From assembly GCF_021484805.1 (NCBI RefSeq), contig NZ_CP090557.1:4476001-4540000 (forward strand): DNA of 64,000 bases, given 5' to 3'. Numbering within the stretch: the stretch's first letter is position 1; every line of letters begins with the position of its first letter. The notes below the pieces were generated by a model. It saw only the letters and a list, made by a program, of their open reading frames with translations, ran no database searches and was not told where the DNA came from. Positions 27,483-37,523 of this stretch are shown in pieces. The DNA comes from Tellurirhabdus bombi. Its GTDB lineage: Bacteria > Bacteroidota > Bacteroidia > Cytophagales > Spirosomataceae. Made by a program: the position numbers and the translations under genes.

Positions 27483-28742
27483 ATGTCGTCTCAACCGTCT
27501 GTAATCATAGTGGGTGCCGGAATGGCCGGATTAACCTGCGCCGCATACCTGAAACAACGAGGCATTAATGCGCTGCTCCTGGAGGCTTCCGATGGCGTTG
27601 GCGGACGAGTTCGCACCGATGTGGTCAATGGGTTTCGGCTCGACCGGGGCTTTCAGATTCTTCTGACGGCTTATCCGGAAGCGCGCCGCTTACTGGATTA
27701 CGCTGCTCTTGACCTAAAACCATTCCGTTCCGGCGCGCTGATCCACCACGATGATCACCAGGGCCCAGCGCAATGGATGTCGTTTATCAATCCCTTGCGC
27801 GAACCAACGGCCATTGCGCAGACACTGGCTTCCCCCGTGGGAACACTAAGTGACAAACTGCGTATTGTTGAATTGATGCGCCGTGTTTCCGGTGTTTCGA
27901 CCACTGACTTCTTCCTTCAACAAGCAACCGATACGGAATCGTTCCTAGAGTCTTTTGGCTACTCGGCCCAGTTTATTGACCGCTTTTTCCGGCCTTTCTT
28001 CGGAGGTATTTTTCTCGAAGATGAACTCCGTACGTCGAGTAATTTCTTTGAGTTTTGCTTTCAGAACTTCTACAGCGGCGATGCTGCCGTTCCTGCGCTG
28101 GGTATCGAAGCCATTCCGCAGCAGTTGGCCGCCCAGCTTTCGCCCACGCAAATACGCCTGAACACACCGGTTGAACGCATCAGCGACAACACCGTTTTTC
28201 TAAAAAGCGGCGAAAGCCTGCGGGCCGATTCGCTTGTGCTGGCCGTTGATGCCCAGGCCGCTGCCCGCCTTTTGAATCAGTCTGGCCCCGCGCCCGCCTT
28301 CAACCAAACTACCTGCACTTATTTTTCTGCTCCGCAATCGCCTCGGCCCGAAAAGCTGCTGATGCTCAATACAAATCGTCAATCGGCGGTGCATAATATG
28401 TGTGTTATCAGCGACGTGGCTCCGGCTTATGCGCCCGCCGGACAGGCACTCATCTCGGTAAGTACGCAAGGACTGGAAGCCGTGAATGAAGTGGCACTGG
28501 CCGAACGCATTCGCAAAGAACTAATCGACTGGTTTGGCGAAGAAGTGAAAACCTGGAAATGGCTCAGAACGTATCACTTACCCGAAGCCCTTCCCCAGTT
28601 TAATCCGGGTCAGTCAGGCGTGTCAATGGCGCAACTCAAGTTATCCGAACGACTTTATCAATGTGGCGATCAAACGGCTTATCCATCGCTCAACGCCGCT
28701 ATGCAAACAGGTCGTTTAGTGGCGGAACATTTGGCGGAATAG
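27483..28742 (+). CDS. FAD-dependent amine-oxidase-fold oxidoreductase (protoporphyrinogen-oxidase-like)
   Basis: A 419-residue flavoprotein. The Rossmann motif VGAGMAGL is at about 10-17, then the ribose-binding Glu (LLLEASDGVGGR) and the second FAD segment near the C-terminus (YQCGDQTAYPSLNAAMQTGR). It resembles the amine-oxidase/desaturase group that includes protoporphyrinogen and carotenoid-type oxidases. No signal peptide. It is divergent from the amidotransferase gene, 46 bp away. The substrate is not inferable. Confidence 0.85.
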   Translation: MSSQPSVIIVGAGMAGLTCAAYLKQRGINALLLEASDGVGGRVRTDVVNGFRLDRGFQILLTAYPEARRLLDYAALDLKPFRSGALIHHDDHQGPAQWMSFINPLREPTAIAQTLASPVGTLSDKLRIVELMRRVSGVSTTDFFLQQATDTESFLESFGYSAQFIDRFFRPFFGGIFLEDELRTSSNFFEFCFQNFYSGDAAVPALGIEAIPQQLAAQLSPTQIRLNTPVERISDNTVFLKSGESLRADSLVLAVDAQAAARLLNQSGPAPAFNQTTCTYFSAPQSPRPEKLLMLNTNRQSAVHNMCVISDVAPAYAPAGQALISVSTQGLEAVNEVALAERIRKELIDWFGEEVKTWKWLRTYHLPEALPQFNPGQSGVSMAQLKLSERLYQCGDQTAYPSLNAAMQTGRLVAEHLAE

Positions 28743-28815
28743 CTAATAATGAAAAGTATAACTTCTATTTTCATTGTTAATTATTCATGACGGTTCGCCG
28801 CGCTTTTGTAACTCT

Positions 28816-29625
28816 ATGAAACGACTGGTTCGTTTTTTGGCTTTTTTGCTCATTATACCGCTTGTCTGTCTTCTGGTTTTTTCTGAAATTATTCGCTGTT
28901 TTTTCATCGAGTCGTCCACGGATTTTCAACCCATAGCACCCGCGGTTTTCGTTAGTCGGGATACGCCTGTCCGGCAGCGACTATTCTTGTTAGACGAAAT
29001 CAAGCAGGCCAGAAAACGCGTAAACAACCTTTGGATGAGTCCTCAGCAAGGGCGGGCTACCGTTATTTTTTGCCGTACTCTACGCGAATACGAGCAGTAT
29101 TGCCGCAGTGGCGAAGGCGCGGGTTGCAGCCTCGGAACACCCTGGGGCGACTCCTGGATCATTATCAATCCGTATGGCCGCAACCCGGATGTACTAGCGC
29201 ACGAAATGTGCCACAACGAACTGTATAAGCGCCTTGGCTGGCTGACGACGCAGCGCCAGATTCCGCAGTGGTTCAACGAAGGGCTGGCGTTAATGCTCGA
29301 CGGACGCTTCCTTAGTAGCCGCCCGGATAATCAGCCTGATAGTTTGCAGCGTTTTCAGGACTACAACAACCAATGGCGTCGGGCTGTGCGGGGACAGCAA
29401 CCTTTGGCCCTGAAAAATCTGGAGTCTACCCAGGATTTTTTTGATGGTGGCGAAAGGCGGGTTATGCTGGCCTACATGACGGCGGGCCGGGAGGTTTCAC
29501 GCTGGCTAATTCTGGTCGGGCGAAGTGGACTTCTGGCCCTGACGCAGGCGGTCGCTGATGGAGAAGACTTTTCTGCCGCCTACCAACGCCTGGAGCGGCA
29601 AGCCAGGTCGCAGAAAAAAACTTAG
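28816..29625 (+). CDS. Membrane-anchored gluzincin-type metallopeptidase-like protein
   Basis: A 269-residue protein with an N-terminal membrane helix (about 5-25). The zinc motif HEMCH gives His129, Glu130 and His133, and the downstream NEG gives Glu155 as third ligand, the HExxH...NEG arrangement of the peptidase MA clan. The rest of the fold is not assigned to a named family. The ATG at 28816, just before the membrane helix, is chosen over one at 28774. It follows the FAD oxidoreductase on the same strand. Peptidase activity is likely but unproven. Confidence 0.7.
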   Translation: MKRLVRFLAFLLIIPLVCLLVFSEIIRCFFIESSTDFQPIAPAVFVSRDTPVRQRLFLLDEIKQARKRVNNLWMSPQQGRATVIFCRTLREYEQYCRSGEGAGCSLGTPWGDSWIIINPYGRNPDVLAHEMCHNELYKRLGWLTTQRQIPQWFNEGLALMLDGRFLSSRPDNQPDSLQRFQDYNNQWRRAVRGQQPLALKNLESTQDFFDGGERRVMLAYMTAGREVSRWLILVGRSGLLALTQAVADGEDFSAAYQRLERQARSQKKT

Positions 29626-29635
29626 TTGCTGCCGA

Positions 29636-30523
29636 TTATTCAATGGTTGGCTCCTGATAAATTGCCTGAATAGCTACCCGGTCGGTGCTTCCTTCTACCG
29701 TTCGTTGCACACTCTCCGACACATTCGACAAAAGGTTCAGCCCCGTTCGGCGCTCAATCTCATCCACACTTGTGCGGTAAGTAGCCCACGATTGCTCGCC
29801 CACGGCGTTGGTATTCGGCATCCAAACCGCGATAATCCGTGTTTGCGCATTGATTCGCTCGGCTGGCGTGCCTGCTCCAAGCGGCAAAACGACTATCACT
29901 TTCCACAAGGCGGCTGGAACCGTGACTTTGTTGCCCGCAATACTCACCGCCTTGCCGTTGTCGCCCTCGCCACCTTGTCCATAGGTCCCGGCAATGATAT
30001 AGAGTTCGCTGCCCTCCCGAATGAACGAGCGGCTATATTCCTCGAGCAAACGCCAGGATTGTCGGTTTTGCTGCGGTGCCTGCGGGACAATGTTTGTCAT
30101 TAAAAACGTGTTGCGGTTTTCTTTGGCGGTGCTATCGCGGTCATCCGAAGGGCAAAGATGCCCCCGATCAAATCCCGTGTTTGTGTAGTCGCTGTGTTTG
30201 ACTTTGTACCAGTCGGCAGGCAGTGTTTGGTCGGTGATAAAGTTGCCAGCGTATCGACTTGCTGAACCTTTCCAGGCCGCACTGAGATGCCAGGAGCACC
30301 AGTTGGCAATGCCAGTCTGGCGATTGTAGCTAAGTGTATATTCCGGTCGTTGAATCAGGTAGTTTGTTTCCTGCGCGGGGTTGGCAGTTGCTCCGCTGGG
30401 GTTTCCCAGCGCCAGGTGGTCCCGGCGGCCCGCTTCCGTGTTAGGGCCAGACTTATCGACTGTCGATTTACAACCACTCAGCCAATACGTAATAAAAAGA
30501 CAAGCAAGCAGAACGTTTCTCAT
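29636..30523 (-). CDS. DNA/RNA non-specific endonuclease, lipoprotein
   Basis: A 295-residue protein with a lipoprotein signal (Cys18 in LSGC). The NUC domain (about 55-275) contains the beta-beta-alpha-metal motif DRGH with His122 as general base, and Asn152 (QQNRQSW) as the likely Mg ligand. Such enzymes cut single- and double-stranded DNA and RNA outside the cytoplasm for nutrient recovery or defence. A 9-bp inverted repeat directly abuts the start codon. It converges on the metallopeptidase gene, with 10 bp between the stops. Confidence 0.9.
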   Translation of the reverse strand: MRNVLLACLFITYWLSGCKSTVDKSGPNTEAGRRDHLALGNPSGATANPAQETNYLIQRPEYTLSYNRQTGIANWCSWHLSAAWKGSASRYAGNFITDQTLPADWYKVKHSDYTNTGFDRGHLCPSDDRDSTAKENRNTFLMTNIVPQAPQQNRQSWRLLEEYSRSFIREGSELYIIAGTYGQGGEGDNGKAVSIAGNKVTVPAALWKVIVVLPLGAGTPAERINAQTRIIAVWMPNTNAVGEQSWATYRTSVDEIERRTGLNLLSNVSESVQRTVEGSTDRVAIQAIYQEPTIE

Positions 30524-30552
30524 ACTGTTGTAACCAAAATAACTACAACAGT
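30524..30552 (-). promoter_or_regulatory. Inverted repeat abutting the nuclease start codon
   Basis: ACTGTTGTA (30524-30532) and TACAACAGT (30544-30552) are exact reverse complements around 11 bases. On the minus strand the hairpin ends at the base before the ATG, so it could hide the ribosome site or act as an operator. Confidence 0.45.
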
Positions 30553-30660
30553 AACTAAAACGAATGAGCTTTTAGTTGAATGTTTATTTTTTCTTTCCTC
30601 TGGTAACTAAAGAGCCTAAGCGTTTCCGCTAATCAAACTAGTCTACAATTTTTATAGGAA

Positions 30661-30694
30661 TTTGTTTTATATCCACTTTTATCTTATTTCTTTG
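30661..30694 (+). promoter_or_regulatory. Weak candidate promoter of the aminotransferase gene
   Basis: TTTG (30661-30664), 22 bp, then TTTCTTTG (30687-30694), one mismatch from TAnnTTTG. It lies 62 bp before the ATG at 30757. Confidence 0.3.
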
Positions 30695-30756
30695 CGAACA
30701 ACAAAGCGCGACGGTCCGACCTGTTTGGCAGACCGGAGGCGGATTCTCGATCTGGA

Positions 30757-31917
30757 ATGAATGCGGCAACCACCAATCCATTAGTGTCAAAATTACCCTG
30801 GGTAGGCACCACCATTTTTACGGTTATGTCTAAACTAGCCACCGAAACCAACGCCATCAACCTTTCTCAGGGTTTCCCCGGCTTTGACTGTTCGCCTGAT
30901 TTGACTGCTTTGGTCGAAAAATACCTGCGCAAAGGTTTCAACCAATACGCGCCGATGACGGGTGTGGCGGCGTTGCGCGAAGCCTTGGCCCAAAAGACCG
31001 AAGAACTATACGGACTTATTTACCATCCTGAAACAGAAGTAACCGTCACATCGGGTGCGACGGAAGCCTTGTTTGCCGCCATTTCTACCGTAGTCCGACC
31101 CGGAGACGAGGTTATCGTTTTTGAACCAGCTTATGATAGTTATGTACCCGCCATTGCCTTGAATGGAGGCGTGCCGGTTTACGTTACCCTAACGCCTCCC
31201 ACCTATGCCATTGACTGGTTGGCGGTTCAGCAGAAAATAACGGACAAAACCCGGCTGATCATTATCAATACGCCGCACAATCCAACCGGCTACGTCTGGA
31301 CAGCCCACGATATTGCTCAACTGGCCGCGCTGGTGAAAGATCGGGATATCTGGGTGGTCAGCGATGAGGTTTACGAACACATTCTGTTTGATGGGCGAGC
31401 GCACCAATCGCTGCCCATGCATCCGGTTTTGCGGGAGCGCACGTTTGTTTGCGGCTCATTCGGAAAAACGTTTCATGTTACGGGCTGGAAGGTTGGGTAT
31501 TGCCTGGCGCCAAAAGACTTATCCGCCGAGTTTCGAAAAATCCACCAGTATCTGACGTTCAGTACCGTAACACCGATTCAACATGCGCTGGCCGATTATC
31601 TGCGTTCTCCAGAGCATTATCTGAGCTTACCTAACTTTTACGAACGCAAACGCGACCTGTTCCTTGAGAGCATCCGTAGCTCCCGGTTTCAATTCCAGCC
31701 AACCGAGGGAAGCTTTTTTCAGACAGTAGATTACCAGACAATCACCGATGAACCAGATCATGAATTGGCTATTCGTCTGACCCGCGAAATTGGCGTGGCA
31801 TCCATTCCCGTATCGGTATTTTACCAGCAGAAAAACGACTACAAAAGGCTGCGATTCTGCTTTGCCAAAGACGATGAAACCCTCCTGAGGGCGGGCGAAC
31901 GGCTTTGCCAGTTATAA
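30757..31917 (+). CDS. PLP-dependent methionine/kynurenine-type aminotransferase (class I)
   Basis: A 386-residue fold-type I aminotransferase. The Schiff-base lysine is Lys237 in SFGKTFHVTGWK; NTPHNPTG (about 171-178), the SDEVYEH segment and the final RLRFCFAKDD arginine that binds the substrate carboxylate are all present. The sequence pattern, including FNQYAPMTG, is that of YbdL-type methionine aminotransferases and glutamine transaminase K, which act in methionine salvage or aromatic amino-acid exchange. It is monocistronic. Confidence 0.88.
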   Translation: MNAATTNPLVSKLPWVGTTIFTVMSKLATETNAINLSQGFPGFDCSPDLTALVEKYLRKGFNQYAPMTGVAALREALAQKTEELYGLIYHPETEVTVTSGATEALFAAISTVVRPGDEVIVFEPAYDSYVPAIALNGGVPVYVTLTPPTYAIDWLAVQQKITDKTRLIIINTPHNPTGYVWTAHDIAQLAALVKDRDIWVVSDEVYEHILFDGRAHQSLPMHPVLRERTFVCGSFGKTFHVTGWKVGYCLAPKDLSAEFRKIHQYLTFSTVTPIQHALADYLRSPEHYLSLPNFYERKRDLFLESIRSSRFQFQPTEGSFFQTVDYQTITDEPDHELAIRLTREIGVASIPVSVFYQQKNDYKRLRFCFAKDDETLLRAGERLCQL

Positions 31918-32074
31918 CTTTAAAAAGTCGGGGCAGCGCTAAAATCCTAACCTGGTTTCAGCCTTTATTGGTAGAAGCGAGATCGTCGGTTTGCTGACTT
32001 ATTTCCCGCGCTTTAGCAGACTCAATAAAAACACAGTCAATGGCTGTATAGGTCAATTCAACAAAAAATAAGCT

Positions 32075-33373
32075 CTAATTCCTCTCTATTGATTTTATAA
32101 TCCACTGCCCGACTTTCAGGCCTTGCTGCTGGCCATTCGTGATAGCGTCCATGAAGTGAATACCGCCGTAAAAGCGCGAAATACCGGCCTCGTCCGACGC
32201 CTGGTGAAACGACTTGAACGAGCGTGCGGGCAAGCCAAACCGCTCTTCAACGGTGTCGGTATACTGAAAATTCTCCCCAAAATAATGAGTTAAAATCACG
32301 GCTGATGTCGCCGAAATAGTAGAGTGTCCGCTCAAATATTCCGGGAAGGGGGGCGTTTGCAAAAAAGGCTTCCAGCTTGCATCCACGTACTTGCGAATGG
32401 CCGTTTCCGGGCGGATGCGGTTGCTGCGGTATTTTTCGTCCCAGCAGCAGATGAACCCATCCATGAGTCCGATAGCTACCACGGTATGAATTTTCAGCGC
32501 TTTGGCAAAATTCAGGTTTGCTTTTTCGCACGCAATACTGGTAATACCCAGCCAATGCGCACCCGGCGAAATCTTTTTCATACCTACCATCAAATGCCCG
32601 TTATCTTCCAGCGCAAACGGGTTACAGTCCCAGAAAGCGGCAACCTGCTTGTTTTCAGTAGATAATTCGGCCTTATAGTTTTGCTGTAGTAATTGATAGA
32701 AAGCCGATTTTTTATCGGTTGAAAAAGCAACGGGTGGTGCTGGTTTAAATTGGGCACACGAATCCAGGGTGAACGACCGAATAGTGTTGAAATACGGTTC
32801 AACTGGCGCAAAGAAGCCCGGCGGCGTTGGGTACCAGCTACCCTCCTGCTCCGACGGCGTATAACGCGGATAATTGCTAATCTGGTTGTATTTATCCGCT
32901 TTGGCATACCCTAAAATCTGCTTACTTACCTGATTGGCATAGTGTTGCGAACTTTCAATGGCTTCCTCCGCAAATCCCAACTGACGGCATTTTTCCAGCA
33001 ACTGCTTTTCGTGTGTTTCCAGGCGTTTGCCAGAAGGCTGCATTTTTTTAGCAACGGCCAGCATGGCCAGCAGCGAACTCAGCTGGTAAGAATAGCCCGA
33101 ATAATGCGCTTTGTCAATTACTGGAAAATCGTTTAGCGCCCCTTTCATGCTCCGGCAGGTGCTATCGTGTTGTGCCGTAATTTCGTAACCAGCTAACAAA
33201 GCATAGGAAAAAAAACGCGCTGCCAGCGGCGGATTGGTTACATCATGCACCATAACATCCGTCATCTGATCCAGGATCTTGGTCATTTCCTGCCGGTCCA
33301 TTTCGGGCTGCTTTTCCCCTGATTTACCACAGCCTCCGATTAGCAATAAAAGTAGGATTGCGACTCGTTTCAT
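32075..33373 (-). CDS. Vanadium-dependent haloperoxidase-like lipoprotein (PAP2 superfamily)
   Basis: A 432-residue lipoprotein (Cys15 in GGC). The vanadate or phosphate pocket of the haloperoxidase/PAP2 fold is complete: Lys314 and Arg321 seven residues apart (EKYRSNRIRPETAI), Ser348 and His350 in SGHS, and Arg400 and His406 in SRFYGGIHF. Bacteroidota members may be halide peroxidases or acid phosphatases; the sequence does not decide. Its start overlaps the stop of the upstream VCBS gene by one base (TAATG), so translation is coupled. It is the last gene of the susC transcript. Confidence 0.85.
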   Translation of the reverse strand: MKRVAILLLLLIGGCGKSGEKQPEMDRQEMTKILDQMTDVMVHDVTNPPLAARFFSYALLAGYEITAQHDSTCRSMKGALNDFPVIDKAHYSGYSYQLSSLLAMLAVAKKMQPSGKRLETHEKQLLEKCRQLGFAEEAIESSQHYANQVSKQILGYAKADKYNQISNYPRYTPSEQEGSWYPTPPGFFAPVEPYFNTIRSFTLDSCAQFKPAPPVAFSTDKKSAFYQLLQQNYKAELSTENKQVAAFWDCNPFALEDNGHLMVGMKKISPGAHWLGITSIACEKANLNFAKALKIHTVVAIGLMDGFICCWDEKYRSNRIRPETAIRKYVDASWKPFLQTPPFPEYLSGHSTISATSAVILTHYFGENFQYTDTVEERFGLPARSFKSFHQASDEAGISRFYGGIHFMDAITNGQQQGLKVGQWIIKSIERN

Positions 33374-36300
33374 TATTTTTTCACTTGGTAAGCCCGCACG
33401 GCTCCCTGATTAATACCGAAAAGCAACGTATTTCCAACGGGCAAAATACTTCGCACATCGCCCGTTAGTTGAAAGCCCGATTGTTGCTGCGGAACTGGAA
33501 CAAAACCGCCCTTACCATTACCCTTAAGAAGCACCCCAAAGTTGGCGTCGTACTTTCCGAACCGCAAACGGCCCCGATTGACATTCCCGCAAACCAGCAG
33601 GTCTTTTTTTCCATCCTGATCATAGTCCAGGCTCGACAGCGCGTAGACAGGAGCTACCTGAACCTCGGTCGGCAAGGTTTTTTCGTCAAAGCGCCCGTTG
33701 TTGTTCTGTTCAAAATAAGCCGTTTTCAGGTAATTGGCCTCTAAACGAGCCGCTCCCTCCAACTCTTCGGCGGAAAAAATCTCCTTTAGCGTCGCATCGG
33801 CGTAGCTTTTGTAATCGGGGAAACGAGTCCGCATGATACTCATCTGGTCCAATAATTCATCCCGCGTGACATACGGATACGATTTGCCCTGCATGTAAAA
33901 ACAGAAAATAGGATCAACCGAACCGTTATCGTCGAAGTCTTTGTAATACATTTCGGCGGGTTCTTTATCGCTGGCTTTGCACTGCGTATTCAGGCCCAAA
34001 TTCCCAATCACCAAGTCCGGTTTGCCATCTCCATTGAAATCATCAACCAGCAACTTATTCCACCAACCCCGGTATTCTTTGGCAAAATAATCAGTGGTTT
34101 TGTTGGCCCATTTACCGTTTGTATTTGCCCATACGGTTACGGGCATCCACTCGCCTACTACCACCAACTCAGGTTTTTTATCCCCGTTCAGATCCACCCA
34201 AGCGGCATCGCTCACCATACCCATCCGCTGTAGTTCCGGCGCCAGATTCGCAATCTGGTCTTTAAAAACTCCTTTTCCGTCGTTAACAAGTAGAAAACTT
34301 GGTGGCGTTTCGGGGTATCTTCCGGGCACAACGCGACCCCCAACGAATAAGTCAGGCCGGCCATCGCCATTCACATCCGCCACCCGCACGCAACTTTTAC
34401 TCACCCGCATTGGTGGCAACGCATCAACTTTTTTGGTGAACGACCCCTTGCCGTCATTGATGTATAAGCGATCCTGCAAGCGCACATCGTCGGGTAAAAA
34501 ATTTCCGTAACCGCCGCTGCAAACATACAGATCAGCCGCGCCATCGCCATTGGCATCAAAGAATACAGCGTCGGTATCTTCACTTTCTTTATCGCGTTCG
34601 AAATCAGGCTGAGTTCGAGCCATGAAGTTTCCTTCTTTTTGCTGCACGTAAATCATCCCCGCTTTGCCGCTGCCTCCGCCCACATACACGTCTTCCAGCC
34701 CATCCCCGTTCACATCAGCCTTGACCAGACAAGGGCCTGAAAACGAAAGCGGATTGATCATCAACGGCTGCCGTTTAAAGTCGTTGGTCGTTGTTTTAAG
34801 ACTTTGAAAGATAATCGGCGAGGCCACCTCCCGGAAAAGGGGAGCAACTTCTTTAGGATTTCGGTAAGCGTCGGTAGCCAGTTTTTCCTGCACAATAAGC
34901 AATTGATTGGCTTTTACGCCCCGCAAAACCTGCTGTTTTCCGCTTGGCCAGACAACCCGTAGCGAGTCGATGGTGACCTTTTTCCCCAAGCCAAAATGCA
35001 AAATGGGCGAAACGCTGGACTGGTAACCCCGGGTAGGCATCTGCTCCAGATACTGCGGTTTCCCTTTGCTGTAGAGCGTCACTTTGGCACCTACACCCTG
35101 CGTATTTTGTCCAAGCCCTTCAAGTTTTACCTTCAAATAGTCGTTTTTCAGGGCTTTATCGGCTTCGTTTTGGTAAATAAAAGCGGGTTTATTGATGTTG
35201 TTGACTATCAAATCCAAATCACCGTCGTTGTCCAGATCGGCGTAGGCCGCGCCGTTGCTGTTCGCCGCCTGCGCCACGCCCCAACTCTTACTGACGTTAC
35301 TAAATACCGCATTTCCACCGGACTGCCCGCCGTTGTTTTTAAACACGTAATTGCTGACATCGGACGACGGAATTTTGTAAACCATTTCCAGCAAATCCTG
35401 CCGCATCACCTGCCGATTTTGCAGAAAATCGCCCATGTATTTGATAAAATCCATGTTGGTATAATCCCGCAAAAAGCCATTGGTCACAAATAGGTCTTTC
35501 CAGCCATCGTTGTCATAATCGGCAAAAAGAGGCGCCCAGCTCCAGTCCGTGTTGGAAATGCCCGCCAGTTGGCCTACCTCGCTAAAGTTTGGCTCGCCCT
35601 GAGCATTGTTGCCCGCATTTAATTGCAGCATGTTCCGCATGTACTGGTGGTGAAATCCGGACTTGATGTTCAAATCAAACTTTTCGTAGTTATCCGGCGC
35701 AAAAAGAAGCTTTTGCCGCCGGTTGTCTTCCGGCAGCATGTCTAGCGTGAAAATATCCGGCAACGCATCGTTGTTGACATCGGCCACTTCGGTTCCCATC
35801 GAAAAGTGCGAGGTATGGCCCAAACTGGTTTTCAACCGATCCGAAAAAGTGCCGTTCTTCCGGTTGATGTATAGGTAATCGGGAACAGCATAGTCGTTTG
35901 CCACGTAGATATCCGGCCAGCCATCGCCATTGATGTCGGCAATGCCAGCGCCCAGCCCGTAGGTCAACGCGGAACTGCTCAGGCCCGCTTTCTGGGTAAC
36001 ATCCCGAAAAAACATCGCCCCGTTTGGCTCTTTGTCATTCCGAAACAGCCGCACGCCACTCTCGGCATCTTCTTTTTTTAACAAATCGGCGGTGCTGGCC
36101 TCATCCAGAATTGGTAAGGATTTCGGATTATGGTTCAGTAGAAACATATCCAGATCACCGTCCTTATCGTAATCAAAAAAGGTGGCCTGGGTGCTATTGG
36201 CCGGACTTGCCAGACCGTATTTTTTCGCTTGCTCACTGAAATGGGGAATGCCTTTGGCGTCCGCTCCTTCGTTGATGAAGAGCTGGTTTTCCCGCTTTTC

Positions 36301-36774
36301 CGGGGTTAATTTACCTGAATAACAGATATATATATCAAGCCTTCCGTCGCCGTTTACATCTGCCATCGTGACGCCGGTTTTCCAGGGGCCTTCCCGTCCC
36401 GCTACGCCAGCCGCGTCGGTAATATCGGCAAACTGCATGCGCGTGGCGGCGTTGGCCCCTTTGTTGAGGTACAGTTTATTCGCGGTCATGTTGCCGGTGA
36501 AATAGAGGTCGTCGAAGCCATCGCCATTGACATCACCAACGGCTACACCGCCGCCATTGTAAAAGTACTGGTAGATTAAAACGTTGGTATTCAGCCCTTC
36601 TGTTAATGTATTCTGGAAATCTACCCCTGTTTTCTCTGCGGGCAATGCCGTAAATAAAGGGGCTTCCTGTTCAGGAATAGACTCTTCTGTTGATGATGAA
36701 TTTTGGCAACCCGTTTCGGTTAAAATCAGTAGTGAGAGTACTAAGGGAAGAATAGTGGGCAATGGCCATTTCAT
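33373..36774 (-). CDS. Large surface lipoprotein with FG-GAP/VCBS repeats and UnbV/ASPIC domain (CRTAC1-like)
   Basis: A 1133-residue lipoprotein (Cys23 in TGC). It carries at least fourteen calcium-loop repeats of the DxNGDGxxD type, for example DVNGDGFDDLYF, DYDKDGDLDMFL and DLDNDGDLDLIV in the first half, and DVNGDGLEDVYV to DYDQDGKKDLLV in the second. They should form two integrin-like beta-propellers. Between them (about 545-635) lies an ASPIC/UnbV segment (VGAKVTLYSKGKPQYLEQ, then HFGLGK and LRVVWPSGK). The ATG at 36774 precedes the lipoprotein signal directly; 14 extra upstream residues are rejected. Role unknown, probably binding or display at the cell surface. Confidence 0.88.
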   Translation of the reverse strand: MKWPLPTILPLVLSLLILTETGCQNSSSTEESIPEQEAPLFTALPAEKTGVDFQNTLTEGLNTNVLIYQYFYNGGGVAVGDVNGDGFDDLYFTGNMTANKLYLNKGANAATRMQFADITDAAGVAGREGPWKTGVTMADVNGDGRLDIYICYSGKLTPEKRENQLFINEGADAKGIPHFSEQAKKYGLASPANSTQATFFDYDKDGDLDMFLLNHNPKSLPILDEASTADLLKKEDAESGVRLFRNDKEPNGAMFFRDVTQKAGLSSSALTYGLGAGIADINGDGWPDIYVANDYAVPDYLYINRKNGTFSDRLKTSLGHTSHFSMGTEVADVNNDALPDIFTLDMLPEDNRRQKLLFAPDNYEKFDLNIKSGFHHQYMRNMLQLNAGNNAQGEPNFSEVGQLAGISNTDWSWAPLFADYDNDGWKDLFVTNGFLRDYTNMDFIKYMGDFLQNRQVMRQDLLEMVYKIPSSDVSNYVFKNNGGQSGGNAVFSNVSKSWGVAQAANSNGAAYADLDNDGDLDLIVNNINKPAFIYQNEADKALKNDYLKVKLEGLGQNTQGVGAKVTLYSKGKPQYLEQMPTRGYQSSVSPILHFGLGKKVTIDSLRVVWPSGKQQVLRGVKANQLLIVQEKLATDAYRNPKEVAPLFREVASPIIFQSLKTTTNDFKRQPLMINPLSFSGPCLVKADVNGDGLEDVYVGGGSGKAGMIYVQQKEGNFMARTQPDFERDKESEDTDAVFFDANGDGAADLYVCSGGYGNFLPDDVRLQDRLYINDGKGSFTKKVDALPPMRVSKSCVRVADVNGDGRPDLFVGGRVVPGRYPETPPSFLLVNDGKGVFKDQIANLAPELQRMGMVSDAAWVDLNGDKKPELVVVGEWMPVTVWANTNGKWANKTTDYFAKEYRGWWNKLLVDDFNGDGKPDLVIGNLGLNTQCKASDKEPAEMYYKDFDDNGSVDPIFCFYMQGKSYPYVTRDELLDQMSIMRTRFPDYKSYADATLKEIFSAEELEGAARLEANYLKTAYFEQNNNGRFDEKTLPTEVQVAPVYALSSLDYDQDGKKDLLVCGNVNRGRLRFGKYDANFGVLLKGNGKGGFVPVPQQQSGFQLTGDVRSILPVGNTLLFGINQGAVRAYQVKK

Positions 36775-36812
36775 AGAACGGAAACTAACAAGTTTATGGA
36801 GGTACAAGTTAC

Positions 36813-37514
36813 TCAAGTTAAATCAGCACAAAAAAGAAGCAATTTTTTCAAATCTTCTTCTTTTTTGAAATCAGGATTCTGCGCTTTTAAATAGGCTTCC
36901 AACTCTGATTTATACTTGGCATAGATCTTTAAAAGACTGGCCTTGGTGAATTTATAGAAGCGATTGTTTTGATCAATCAGTAGGTAGATAACGTCTTTCT
37001 CCAGAAGCAAATCGCCGGGCTGTTCCAGTCGGGCAAGCTGTCCGTTGCTCCCTGCAAATGATTTATATTGAGTAATGGATGAGGTGCCCGATGATTGTCC
37101 ATAGCCCCCATTCTTTTCGCCGCGTACGGTTTTAAAAACAGGTTTTACCCCCATTTTTACGGTCTTATGCGCCGCAATAATCTCTACATAGCCATTTTTG
37201 GAATCGTAGGCAAAGGCATTTTCTCCTACCTGGATTTCCTTGATGGCCTGCTCATTGGCCAGGGATAGGGTATCTCCCCTGGCGTCAATAAATTGCATTT
37301 CACCCAATAGAATATTGAAGTTGAGGCGCCCGGTTGCTGGTTCTCCTTTTAGGTACGTTATTTTTCCCGGTAGAAATTGGCGATAGCGATACCGTTCTTC
37401 CAGGGGAATTGATTTTTGCCAGTTTTGTCCGCCTTTAACCCGAATGATCTGCTGCGCCCACAAATTAGCCGCACTCATTAATCCAATGCCGATGGTCAAC
37501 AAAATCGCTTTCAT
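36813..37514 (-). CDS. Secreted protein of unknown function in the susC operon
   Basis: A 233-residue protein with a signal peptide (cleaved near residue 20, LWAQ). No family recognised. It is rich in beta strands in the first half (RQFLPGKITYLKGEPATG) and ends in a helical, lysine-rich tail with KYKSELEAYLKAQNPDFKKE. The ATG at 37514 is chosen over a GTG at 37541 because it begins the signal peptide. It lies 38 bp before the VCBS gene and directly after the hairpin that follows susD. Confidence 0.65.
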   Translation of the reverse strand: MKAILLTIGIGLMSAANLWAQQIIRVKGGQNWQKSIPLEERYRYRQFLPGKITYLKGEPATGRLNFNILLGEMQFIDARGDTLSLANEQAIKEIQVGENAFAYDSKNGYVEIIAAHKTVKMGVKPVFKTVRGEKNGGYGQSSGTSSITQYKSFAGSNGQLARLEQPGDLLLEKDVIYLLIDQNNRFYKFTKASLLKIYAKYKSELEAYLKAQNPDFKKEEDLKKLLLFCADLT

Positions 37515-37523
37515 CGCTATTAA

